A DNA stretch of 64,000 bases from Favolaschia claudopus. Taxonomy: Eukaryota > Basidiomycota > Agaricomycetes > Agaricales > Mycenaceae. Below are positions 14,983 through 25,416 of the stretch, piece by piece. Location: assembly GCA_037176885.1 (NCBI GenBank), contig JAWWNJ010000166.1:450745-514744 (forward strand). Direction: 5' to 3'. The number at the start of each line of letters is the position of its first letter. Position 1 is the first letter of the stretch. The position numbers and the translations under genes were made by a program. The notes under the pieces were generated by a model. It saw only the letters and a program-made list of their open reading frames with translations. It made no database searches and was not told the origin of the DNA.

Positions 14983-16969
14983 TTACTGCCCATCTTCCTC
15001 CCCATTCGCGTTCACTGGTCCTTCCTGCTCGTCGTCTTTACCCTCATCCTCGCTATCAGTCAGACCGGTCCTCCCTGCCAGGGCTGCACGCAACGCCATC
15101 TCCTGATCCGCATTGATCTGGGACGTCTTGTCCACCGCAACCGAAGAGACGATCAGACCGTTGCTGTAAATCGAAGTCAGAACACGAAAATCTCAGATTC
15201 CCGTCCACTCACGATGTGCGCTTGAAGAATTTGGTACGTATGTTCTTCATGACTTCGGGATCCAGATCATTCCACTGCTCTATCGATGCGAGATGTTTCG
15301 GATACATCTCCGTGATGGTGGTTTCGTCGAAGGCGGCTTGGACATATACACCTGTCTTCCACTCCTTGGTACAGTGTTCGAGCTACGACACCATGAACAA
15401 GGATTTTGAGAATAACAGAAAACCCATACCGCACAAAATTCAAGAGCCAATAACTCGTTGGGGTAGGGATTGAATTGAGATTTGTAGACGATACCGATTG
15501 ACCGCTTGTTCTTGAAGATAGATTGCTTCCGCATTGCGGAAAAGATCTTGTTTTCTGCAAAGTCGAGTACAGGGGAGTCGGGGTCCTAAGAAAACAAAGA
15601 AAGTTAACAGCTTGAAAAGATTCAGGTCACGGCAACATACTTTGTAATGAAATGCCGAGTTCTCAATGAGCTGCGCCACAAGTTTTTGATTGAACTTGAT
15701 TGCAGAGCTTGATTTCGTCCCCGTTTTGAATCCATAATTGTTGGCGAACAATGCGCGGGCAGCACTGATAACCATACCGCGGGCATGCGACCCGCGGGAC
15801 GTGAGCTACTGGGCATCAGTACATAATAAAACACATCGAGGCACGACTCACAATTTTGGCGATGCGCTCGGTGAGCTTATAGCGCTGCCCTGCTATGCGC
15901 CCTGCCGCTCGGTAGGTTTCCTTGGCCCAGGTGGTCTGTTGGGTGACGTCGGGGTTGTAGTTCTTGATGAGGATCCTCAATTCATATTCATGAGCAGCAC
16001 GGTTGATGATAGCGGCGACGTTGGCCTCGTAATCGCTTGCTTTTGGTTTGCCGCCTGCGGTGTAATTGTCAGCAAATTTCGGGTCGGGGTGATGACCCTT
16101 GACAGGCTCGACAGGTCCGGAAGGCGGGGAGGAGGACCGCGCTGAGCCTCTAGCGGATGAGCTGGTACCTGTAGCCGAAACGGCAGACTGGCGATGATGA
16201 AGGGAGGGAGGAGGCGGTGGATTTCCTTTTTGAAATTTGGGAATCGTCGAAGAGGTCGTCCTTGTCGTCGGGCTCTCTGCCATTGTTGTGGAGGAGAGAG
16301 CGGGGGGAGGGGGGCGGCGACGATTCGTCGTTATGCGGCTGCTCGGGAGCAGTGAGGAAGGTGCGGTTGGTGACTTTGGGAGGGAGCGCAGTTCCGGGTG
16401 CAGCCTTGCGTCGAATAGTAGCCGCGGGACGCTGAGGGCTCCTCAAGGGCAACGGCCCAAGAGGCTTGATCTAGGTAGAGGCACATCACGACTTTGCAAT
16501 AACGACAGAAGAAACCATACCGAAGATTGAAAGGCACCTTCATTGTCGGACTGCTCTTCACTTTCAGGCCCGTCGGCGGCGGCGACAGCTAGCGCAATGA
16601 TAACCCCAGGTAAGGGAAGGTGCGAGACAGCAAGAAGACATACCTTTACATTGCCCGTTCTTCTTCAGCGCCTTCTCCGCTTTCTTGAGCTGTCGCCTGA
16701 GACTGGCGACTTCTGATACTTGATTCTTGTTGTCTGTGGAGCATAAATGAGAAGACGAGAACCGAGATAGACAGCTTGAAAGACCTACTAATCTCTGTCT
16801 GCTTTTGCGAAGGATTGCGCGTGGCGGATGTGCGTGTCCGAGTGGGGAGCACATCCTCTTGATTGACATCGTCAGCAGAGCGACGTGCCTTCTTGGTGGG
16901 GGGCCTTGAGGTGGGAGAAGGGGAGTCAGAGTCGTCAGAGTTGGAGAGAATGCGACGAGTCGCAGCCAT
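14983..16969 (-). CDS. DUF6532-domain protein, probably with one frame break
   Basis: A multi-exon gene starting MAATRRIL at 16969 and ending at the TAA at 14983-14985. The N-terminal third is disordered with a short Lys-rich coiled segment (ASLRRQLKKAEKALKK). From about 16060 downward comes the DUF6532 domain, common in Agaricomycetes and of unknown function. It begins with YEANVAAIINRAAHEYELRI and continues through SRGSHARGMV, FKNKRSIGIVYK and a C-terminal FDETTITEMYPKHLASIEQW. Introns of about 50-70 nt fit well on both sides of the domain. Between about 16283 and 16150 the frame must shift, and no good short intron explains it. A T5 run at 16227-16231 is one base longer than a continuous frame would need. 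So this is either a pseudogene, an assembly error, or spliced by an unusual 91-nt intron ending in AAG. DUF6532 genes often lie among transposons, as here. Confidence 0.7.
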
Positions 16970-17103
16970 GATAATGGGAGAAGAAGAGAAAGTGAGGGGC
17001 TATCAACAAACAAGGTTTGCTGATCACGTTTCGTCGGCGCGCGCGCACGGACCAACTGCTGAAACGTGACTCGGCCCATCAAAAACCTCTCCGTCTCTCC
17101 ACC
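16970..17103. promoter_or_regulatory. short divergent spacer between the DUF6532 gene and the Plavaka relic
   Basis: Only 134 bp separate the minus-strand start at 16969 from the plus-strand start at 17104, so any promoters overlap. The spacer contains a GCGCGCGC tract at about 17038. No TATA box is clear. Confidence 0.4.
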
Positions 17104-18248
17104 ATGTCTAGCTCGTCGTGCCTGTACTGCGGCTCCGTCCCTCTGACAACGCAAGGGCTCCGCTCGCATATATCACAGTCGGAAGCATGTCGTCGAGCAC
17201 ATTTCAATCAATATATCGCGGAAGAGTCCTCCGATTCCGAGCCAAACTCACCTGCCTCCAATAAGTCAGATTTTCAAGGCATGCCTGTTGACACCGAGCT
17301 GGGGGGATTCAGTCCGGAACCTGTCGAGCATGAAGACGATGTGGATCTTGAGAAACCAGAAGATTTTCCCGTACTGCCGGCTCCCAACTCTTCCGCTGTG
17401 GCGCCGCCACCAAATTCTCGCAAACATCCACGGCCGACAGTGGAGGAAGTGGAAGATGAAGAAGACAAATTTATTCAGCCGTTCCATCCGCAGTACCAAG
17501 CCGGTGCGATCTTCCGCGATGAACAGCCGTTTGAGACAGAATACAAGAGTCTTCGTCGAGAACAAGAAAAAGAAAATTTGCCGCCATCGGCACCGTTCGA
17601 GACACGAGAGGAATGGGAGCTTGCGCAGTGGCTGATGACGTCCGGGATAAGCCAGGGGAAGATGGATGAATTATTGAAGTTGAAGGCGGTACGTGTAAGA
17701 CCAAGATACGAGCGGGAGATTTTTCTAAACAACTCAAAGGTCCGCGAAAAGATCAATCCCTCGTACCACAATAGCCGCAGCTTTTACCAGCGTATTGATG
17801 TGTTGCCCCGCGGCCCCAGTTGGAAGTGTGAACTGTTCAGCTTGACAGGCGATGAGGCAGATGGGAAGGGGCAAGCAAAGACGGAGGTCGTAGAGCTGTG
17901 GTATCGAGATCCCGTGGAATGCATCAAGGAGTTGCTGGGAAATCCGCTGTTCAAGGATCAGGCCTACAAGCCGTGTCGTGCCCGATCGAGTTTGTCGAGC
18001 AACAACTGCGGGCTATCGATCCATTTTGGGCCGACTTGCCTCACGCGAATATTTTCTGTTCAATGACCCCCGACCTTCTTCACGAGTCTCATAACGGCGC
18101 TTTCGGGGACCATACCGTTAAATGGACCACACAAGCGATGGCAGGTGGTTCTGCTCCTGGCTTCGGCATCTCCTGTATAAGATCCCTTTCCGCTGTTCCA
18201 GCCTGTCTATTTATAGTCGGCAACCCGCGGCATCTGTCCCTTGACTGA
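17104..18248 (+). pseudogene. Plavaka (KDZ superfamily) transposase, internally deleted
   Basis: Would have moved a KDZ-class DNA transposon. The N-terminus carries the zinc-finger-like CLYCG...GLRSHIS..EAC of Plavaka proteins. It is followed by an acidic linker, then EEWELAQWLMTSGIS, SFYQRIDVLPRGPSWKC and the hallmark LWYRDPVECIKELLGNPLFK. Straight after YKP at about 17972 the sequence jumps, in another frame, to PFWADLPHANIF and TPDLLHESHNGAFGDH. In intact family members those lie several hundred residues later. The central catalytic portion is therefore missing, and the frame is lost after about 17970. The sequence stops resembling the family after about 18130. This is a dead remnant or a non-autonomous deletion derivative. 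Confidence 0.85.
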
Positions 18249-18587
18249 TGTTGACACTGATATCCTCCGTGGTGCCTTCTACATCCTTGTAGACCTCCGT
18301 CTCAGTCCATAGTACACAAGGTACTTGACTCTTCGTCACTCTTCTGAGGGTTCTGTTAGAACAGATCCATAGTACTGCAGTAGGCTATTAATATAATGCC
18401 TTTCTCCTGTGATGGGTTTTACGGTCAACAGCTCGGAGCTCACCTTGACCCTCCTTAGTGTCACCGACAGAGGTACTGACTTCCTATTGATAGTCGAGTA
18501 AGACTACAGTCGTGGCGGGTAGTTGGGGTGTTTGGGGCCGCACTTGACTTAAAATAGCCAGATCTAACGCGCAAAAATGACCAGGTG
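18249..18587. other. spacer between transposon relics
   Basis: No gene seen. Probably the decayed tail of one or both neighbouring transposons. Terminal inverted repeats could not be identified. Confidence 0.35.
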
Positions 18588-19168
18588 TTACACCGTTTGG
18601 GGGTAGGAGAGCAACTCCCTATCGAATGCCAGCTTCTCCTCAATCTCCGCCCTGGTGCCTTGGATCCGCTGGCCAGTCTTGATTGGTGCGCAAATCTTTC
18701 CATCGATTTGAGCGGAACCACGCGGGAATGCCGTGTCAGCCACGAGATAAAATCCTTGAGGTGTTTGGGAGCACAATTTCTTGTAAATTGGAAGCGCAAC
18801 ACGCGAGTCGTGCCAGCTTCCCGGCACATTGAGTTTAGCGGTGAGAGTACCACGCGCGGCTGAATCCTGCTTCCAGTATGGTGCCAAAGGTGTCGACATC
18901 AAAACCCATCGTCGTGATAAAAAGCGCGGTTGCTCTGGCTAGCAAAAAGAACCTGCCAAGGTGTATTGTATCTTGGGTTGGGGAGAAGTTGGGGCCGGCA
19001 AAGATACAGTCGGCTTTGATTTTGATGTGCTATGCGCAAGAGACGAGCTTCTTCGGCTCCGACCAAAATCACAGCAGCAGCGGAGGCCGCCACCTCCCAG
19101 TCTGCTGTGTATTCATCATCCTCCATGTCCCTTTGCATTTGGAGGTAGAAAAACGCATCAATGTTCAT
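18588..19168 (-). pseudogene. PIF/Harbinger-type (DDE_Tnp_4) transposase relic
   Basis: The upstream piece (19168 to about 18915, starting MNIDAFFYLQ) matches the N-terminal region of fungal PIF/Harbinger transposases. A frame slip at an A5 run (18919-18923) separates it from ITTMGFDVDTFGTIL. At about 18850 the sequence passes directly into LNVPGSWHDSRVALPIY, then LVADTAFPRG (with the second catalytic Asp) and FDRELLSYPQT. The whole block with the first catalytic Asp is absent. The expected continuation after the LSYRQT-type motif also fails. Internally deleted and frameshifted, so not functional. Confidence 0.82.
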
Positions 19169-19623
19169 TGAGGGTGGAGAACGAGGAGGAGCAATACAGG
19201 ACATGTTGTTTGGTTCGGTGTGGCGGGGTCATGCTCGGATCAATACACCGTAATATCATTTCCACCTTTGCGGGAAACATCAGTCGTATAAGTTATTCCT
19301 ACATTTCGGTAGCTGACATCACTGGAAACTCGACTTGAATTGTTGAAAAAAGTGAAAACATTTTAAAAAACATCAACTTTATTTCCCATTTTTTCCACTT
19401 GAATTTTTGGTCAGAGCCAACATGAAAAAGATTTGAGTTTTTGCCGAAGGTTTTGGTGAAAACTTGGTGGAAATAGAAGGGAATTTCTTTACCAATCCTA
19501 TTCTCCCTTAAGACTTTAAATTCTCAACGCCTAGATTTACACCCTTCTCGGACCAAAATTCTTCCAATGGTGCAAATGGTACAGCAACATCTGTCTACTA
19601 CATACAAGTGAGTATGTACATGG
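19169..19623. other. AT-rich intergenic sequence
   Basis: AT-rich with many A and T runs (19340-19480). From about 19550 it becomes a copy of the 3' flank of the NLR gene: the block around 19552-19620 resembles 21908-21967, sharing ctactacatacaagtgagta. No gene. Confidence 0.5.
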
Positions 19624-20220
19624 CTATCTTTGATTTCTTTGACACCATTGATCCACATTTTCTTTTAGGCTCTCTTCAGACTCCACCATTTCTTCTCTTC
19701 TATTTTCAATATATTCTTGAGCACCTCTGGAAAGCAGGATTTGTTCCACAATTGGGTATCCCTGCTCCTGAGTTGCCAGAAGAGCAGTTTTATATCTCCC
19801 TCTCACTGCATTCACCTCTGCACCTCTGTTGAGGAGCATCTGCACAATGGTTTCATGCCCTCGAGATGCTGCAGCCTGAAGTGCAGTCCCAAAATAGCCT
19901 CCCTGAGCATTCACATTTGCACCTTTGTCAAGGAGTATATACACAATGTTCTCATGCCCCAAATATGCTGCAGCCTGAAGTGCACTTCCATACTCGCCTC
20001 CTTGAGCATTCACATCTGCACCTCTGTCAAGGAGCATCTGTACAGTGCTTACGTGCCCTTCACATGCTGCAGCCTGGAGAGCATTTTCATATGCTCCTCC
20101 ATGTTAATGTCTATGCCCAGGTCAAGTAATAATGCAACCATTTCTTTGTAGCCATTATATGCAGCAGTGTGCAAAGGATGTGTTGTCACATCCAATTCAG
20201 ATCCCTGACTTGTCATGAAC
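19624..20220 (-). pseudogene. truncated paralogue of the NLR gene: ankyrin-repeat end only
   Basis: Corresponds to the 3' end of the NLR at 21992-25416 and lies on the same strand about 2 kb away. Similarity starts abruptly at about 20220 (shared ..MTSQGSELDVTTHPLHT..) and continues into the last repeats, the C-terminal Glu-rich tail and the 3' flank. It keeps about five repeat units against eleven in the full gene. A net 4-base loss in the second repeat near 20095-20105 breaks the frame, splitting it into two short open frames. There is no NACHT part. It arose as a partial duplication and could serve as a donor for gene conversion of the active array. Confidence 0.88.
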
Positions 20221-20543
20221 AGGACAGTTACGGTGGGGGCCAATAACCTATTGTGAGAATGGGGGTGAAAGAGTGGATTCAAAGTACTAAAGTACAGGCT
20301 TAGTGTAGGTAGATTAAATACTGTTCGGAATATGAAATGTATCTAAGGGAAAGTAGCACATGAATATAGAGACCACATTGTAACTAGACAACGTGTACTC
20401 GTTGGATAGGCAATGAGTAAGATATGTATACCTGCGGATATTCAAGTGGATATAACAACACAATTTCAACAGTTGCTATTGGGCAGGAATGGGTTGGACC
20501 CGTCGTAGACGTTGTCAACCTACTCAGCGGAGAAGAGGACAAA
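20221..20543. other. intergenic sequence
   Basis: Nothing recognised between the breakpoint of the ankyrin duplication and the inverted-repeat element. Confidence 0.3.
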
Positions 20544-21053
20544 GTGACACTCAAGGGGGCACCGGCAATCTAACCGGTGACTAAGGGCTGGTTAGTTAGT
20601 CCGGCCACCACGCCGGAAAAAAAAAATTGACCCCCCCCAAAAAAAAAATTTGAGTGGGAATGAGCATCTGGTAGTCTGTTTGAGTGAGAACATTGGTGCT
20701 AGGTCTACATGTGGGTTTCTAGGGGCTATAGTGTCGCTCCGCTGGAGTCACTGTCAATGTTGCTTTGTTTGGCCCAACTGTCAACCTAATGTTGCTATGT
20801 TTTGCCTTCCAAAAAAGGTTGGAAAACATCCAACCTGCTCAGGCTACTCTCTCAAGCCATTAGAACAGTAACCGAACCCCCAATAGATTTATTTGCGGGA
20901 TGAACCTCAGGTCAACGCAGTCCGGCGACTTGACCGTGAGAACATATTCCCGTATATAGTGCTTACGTTAGTTGATTAGTCCAGCCCAGAGGTCGAAAAA
21001 GAAAAAAATGGCCCTATATATTTTTTTAGAATGCCGGTGCCCCTTGGTGACAC
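20544..21053. mobile_element. MITE-like element with terminal inverted repeats and 7-8 bp target-site duplication
   Basis: The direct repeat gtgacac occurs at 20544-20550 and 21047-21053. Just inside lie inverted ends: left CAAGGGGGCACCGGCAATC (from 20552), right in reverse complement CAAGGGGCACCGGCATTC (from 21046). A second, weaker inverted pair lies further in (gggctggttagttagtcc against gggctggactaatcaac in reverse complement). The interior (about 500 bp) has poly-A/poly-C runs and no transposase. Ends beginning CA(A)GGGG with an ~8 bp duplication fit hAT- or KDZ-type non-autonomous elements. The class assignment is inferred. Confidence 0.8.
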
Positions 21054-21991
21054 GTGGAAATCACTGATAGTCTGATACATCAAACACGTACACAGACACA
21101 AGCAACACGTGGTTTCTCATTTTCCTCAGTCGGAAAGTACAAAAAAAAAACATGGGGAAAGAAGACGTGAGCATCGGATTCTGTGCCTCATTTTTTTCTC
21201 TCTTTATACCAGAAACCTCTTGCTTTGAAGGAGATGTGTGCAATAGAGCGTGTTTTGCGCATCTGATCTGATTGATCTGTTGTTGCCGCACCCTTCATCC
21301 CTTTGCTTGGCTTCCGTTGTTTTTTCGTTCACAGTCACTCTTGACAACATCAACTTTTAGTCGCAAATTTGGCAACTTCGCATTGACAACACCTACTACT
21401 CACTCACCGAACGGGTTTCTTTGCAGCCAGTGGGTTTCTTTTCCGCAGTTCGGTCTCCCCGCGACTGCCCGGCTGCAGCAATGAGAACTTCATGTGTTGC
21501 AGTTGCCAGTTACGAGAGACTGCTACTGCTCGGCACTCGCAACTGCTGTATTGGAATGGTATTAATAATGACATCCTCCCCTTGTAATTCGCAAATTGCC
21601 ACTTTTCATTATTCATGCACGATTTCTCGCGTTTCAACGTTAACCAGGCTGACTGTCAACACAGAGTGTTCTCAGGTGCATACCACTCTTTCTATCAGAA
21701 GCTTTCAGCGGGATCAAATCTCAATGTTACAGCAGTGTTAGTGCTCTCCGCAGACAACTTTCCCCAAAACACCGCGATGGACGCAGAATCACAAAGACTC
21801 AATTGGAGAGATGGTGAGCATTTTTTTTGTGATTTGATTTATGCAACATCCAGAACGTCATACAAAAATAACATTGACTCAAAGGAAGATCTTCTCACAC
21901 TTCTTGGACTAAAATTCTTCCAATGGTGCAGCAGCATGTTTATACTACATACAAGTGAGTATGTACATGACCATCCTTAATTTCTCTGACA
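21054..21991. other. 3' flank of the NLR gene
   Basis: No gene supported. The part from about 21908 is the source of the duplicated 3' flank near 19552. A 9-base A run sits near 21142. Confidence 0.4.
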
Positions 21992-24900
21992 CTATTGATC
22001 CACCATTTCTTCGAACCTCTCTTCAGAATCCACGATTTCTTCAAACCTATTCTCAATATATAAATGAGCACCTCTAGCAAGCAGGATTTGTTCCACAAAT
22101 GGATATCCCCCCTCCCGAGCTTCCTGAAGAGCAGTTTTATATTCCCCTGCCACCACATTCACGTCTGCACCTTGGTCAAAAAGCATCTGCACAATCATTT
22201 CATGCCCTCGAGATGCTGCAGCCCGGAGTGCAGTTCCATACTTGCCTCCCTGAGCATTCATGTCTGCACCTTCGTCAAGCAGCATCTGCACAATGTTGTC
22301 ATGCCCTTTATATGCTGCAGTTTGAAGGGCAGTTCCATACCCACCTTTCTGTATGTTCACATCGGCACCACTGTCAAGGAGCATCTGCACAATGCTTTCA
22401 TGCCCAGAATATACTGCAGCTTGAAGGGCAGTATCATAATCGCCTCCCTTGGCATCTACGTCTGCACCTGTGTCAAGGAGCATCTGCACAATGCTTTCAT
22501 GCCCTTTATATGCCGCAGCTTGGAGGGCAGTTCCATATTTGCCTCCCTGAGCATTCACATCTGCACCTCTGTCAAGGAGGATACGTACAATGGTTTTATA
22601 CCCTCTACACGCTGCACCCTGAAGTGCAGTATCAAAAGAGCTTGCCTGAGCATCCACGTCTGCACCTGTGTCAAGGAGCATCTGCACAATGCTTTCATGC
22701 CCTTTATATGCCGCAGCTTGGAGGGCAGTTCCATATTTGACTCCCTGAGCATTCACATGTGCACCTCTGTCAAGGAGTATCCGCACAATGGTTTCATGTC
22801 CATAATATGCCACAGCTTGGAGGGCAGTTCCATGACGCCCTCCCTGCGCATTCACCTCTGCATCTTGGTCAAGGAGCATGTGCACAATGGTTTCATGCCC
22901 AGAATTTGCTGCAGCTTGAAGGGCAGTTCCATACTCCCCTCCCTGAACATTCACATCTGCACCTCTGTCAAGAAGCATCTGCACAGTGCTTTTGTGTCTC
23001 TGACATGCTGCAGCTTGGAGGGCATTTCCATATACCCCTCCACATGCGTTAATGTCCATGCCTTGATCCAGTAATAATGCAACCATTTCTTTGTAGCCAT
23101 TATATGCAGCAGTGTGCAAAGGATGTGTTGTCACATCCAATTCAGATCCCTGACTTGTCATGAACTCTACACTTTGTAGTAGATTTGCAGCCACTGCAAC
23201 CCATAAGGGTGAAGGAGAATCAGGCCACCCCTCATATGTCCAAGGACAGCAATTCCACTCCCTTGTCCCAAGCTTTCCCCTATAGGTATGTGCTAGTTCC
23301 AAGAACCTAATGACCTCATCTCGAAGTTGCTCTTCACACAACTGAGCATGAATCAAAACATATTGACAGTACTTCATTAGTGGATACTGGCATATGAACT
23401 CTGCTTCATCTTTCTTTTCCTTTTCGGTGATGAAAAGATCAAAACTACCCAACCGGATCCTCATTTCTGCAATCCTTTTGTCGAAATCAGAACCAAGTTG
23501 AAAATTACGCGACTTGAGCCCAATTTCTATCACCTCTTGGAAATTTAGATAAGTAAACAGGGATCTGGTGATCTGAACATGTGCAAACAGGAATTTCTGG
23601 TGCTGAACCTTCTTAAGATAATCCTGTGCTGTAAAGTGGACCAGCCGCACTAAAGAACTTTGTTTATCAAGGATTATCAGCCCAGTGCACAGACGAATAA
23701 TGACTTGGATCCCAGTTCTATTGTCTTTGTTCAGTTTTGTTGTTCCTGGCTCAATGGCTATAGCCTCACAGAGCTCCACTGCTGTTAACGGTCTTTTTGC
23801 ATTTGCGACCCAAACAAGTGCAGATTGTGCAATTTCTTTTTGAGTAACATGTAGGCATTCAATGCGGTTCAGGATATTCTGGTATGTGTGATGGAGATCT
23901 GTGGGTAGAGTTTCCAGTGCATGTTGGAGGGCCTTTGTATTTGGAGCTGCATCAAGAGCTTCTAAGTGAAGTTTGGCAAGTAGAAACCTAGTAAACATGC
24001 CAAGGGATTTGTCAAGGTCCAAAGCCATAAATTCTGTGATCCACTTACATTCCATCAACAGAGTTACACAGAACTGAAAAAATCTTGGTCTCAATTTCTC
24101 TGTTATGTGCAATATGTTGAGATAGATGTGGTGAAGCCTCTATCTGTGCCTTGATATATACTTCAAGATCGTTTCTGCTGGCTCGTATTTCCAGAATAGC
24201 TATCTGAGAGAATACCATATTTGGAGCAACATGTGGTCTTGATGTAATAAACAGCCTGGTATTCGGTGACAATTTTGTCAGGATTCCAGCTAGAGCATGC
24301 CACTCTTTCTCAGGATGCTCATCTACTCCATCAATGATAATGTAAATCTGTTCAAATCTTTGCAATGCATGGAGAAGAATTTTTTGCATTTCCGCGAATG
24401 TGGGTTTTGTCTTCTTCTCCACAAGTTTGGTGTACAATTCAGCAGCTAGACCAAGAGGTTGCCTTAATACCAACTGTCGCCAAAGTGCCGCGATCAAATT
24501 TTCTGGTGTTTGAAGTTGGGTTTCTTTATGGTTGAAGTAAATGCATGCTACCCCCAATGTCTGGGTTTTTTGTCTGTGCACTTGTCAAATGCTCAACGAC
24601 CAAGGATCTAATATTGCATCAAAGATCAGCTGTTAGCATTGGAGAATTGTGACCCACGCAAGAACAGTTTTCCCTGCACCAGCTGCAAGTTGTAGGTAAG
24701 TTAAAATTCTGTTTGAATAGCTTAATATTCACGGATTCCAGAACACCACAGAACTCCTCCTTTTCCTAGTTCCCATTCTTTGAATTTTGGGTCATTGAGA
24801 AGCCAGTCTCCTGTTTCAGGCTGTCGTGTTCTAGAAATATCCTGTTGCCGAATGAAAAAATTCACAGGAGACAACCACTCGATCATTGCTAGTCGTTGTG

Positions 24901-25416
24901 CAGCTACAAACAGATTAGTTAGGCTGTCTCATCAAGCACAGGTTGTTACCGTCGATTTGATCCCTAGCAGACACACAATGAAAGCAGATCAACACCATGA
25001 TTCATAGAGACATACCAGAAATCAAGAATCATCCAAGAGTTAACCACATCATGGAACTGCTTCAACGCAAGTAAATCCTCTTTCATCTTCTTTTTCTCTG
25101 AAAGCGCCCATTTGAATCTTTCAAATGTGTTCTTGGTAGATTGCAATCCGCTACACAACTCTTCCAGGGTTTTCTTGAACTTTGCAAGGGGTGTAACCAT
25201 GTTCCCAAGCACTCGTTGAGATGGACTGGCTGAGACACGAAGCTCCACCTCAGCCAAGAGTGGTTTTAGACCCTTCAGCTCATCATGAATCTCCTGCTTC
25301 TCCTGTGGAGCCCTGTATACGTCCTTAGCAAGTTCTGTGAGCTTCAGAGCTATATCAAGGAGATCAAGAGCGCCAGTGACAATGCCGAGCACTTCTGCCA
25401 TGGTGGTAAAGGACAA
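21992..25416 (-). CDS. STAND/NLR protein: helical N-terminal domain, NACHT, eleven ankyrin repeats
   Basis: Fungal NOD-like receptor, probably a cytoplasmic sensor in heterokaryon incompatibility or immunity. Exons: 25416-25016, 24963-24950 (14 nt), 24903-24733, 24682-24658 (25 nt), 24607-24049, 23987-21992. The N-terminal ~130 residues resemble the fungal STAND N-terminal helical domain. Then follow IEWLSPVNFF, the Walker A GAGKTVLA on its own micro-exon, YIIIDGVDE (Walker B), TSRPHV and the winged-helix portion. The C-terminus has eleven 33-residue ankyrin repeats and a Glu-rich tail. An alternative start is the next Met (25401). One frame break: a C5 run (plus strand 24551-24555) is one base longer than needed to pass from exon-5 start into VACIYFNHKE. 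This is either a real inactivating slip or a consensus error. A truncated paralogue lies downstream at 19624. Confidence 0.88.
22055..23153 (-). repeat. ankyrin repeat array, eleven 99-bp units of high identity
   Basis: Each unit encodes a pattern like [AV]QGG.YGTALQAAA..GHE followed by .IVQMLLD.GADVN. Units 5 and 7 are almost identical over the whole unit. Differences concentrate at the first few positions of the unit and at the residues just after ALQAAA. The DNA period is visible as catctgcacaatg.tttcatgccc on the plus strand every 99 bp. Confidence 0.9.

Noticed and set aside
22064..23074. 336-codon plus-strand open frame with 33-residue Cys/His-rich periodicity
   Set aside because: Exact antisense of the ankyrin array; the periodicity comes from the repeats on the coding strand.
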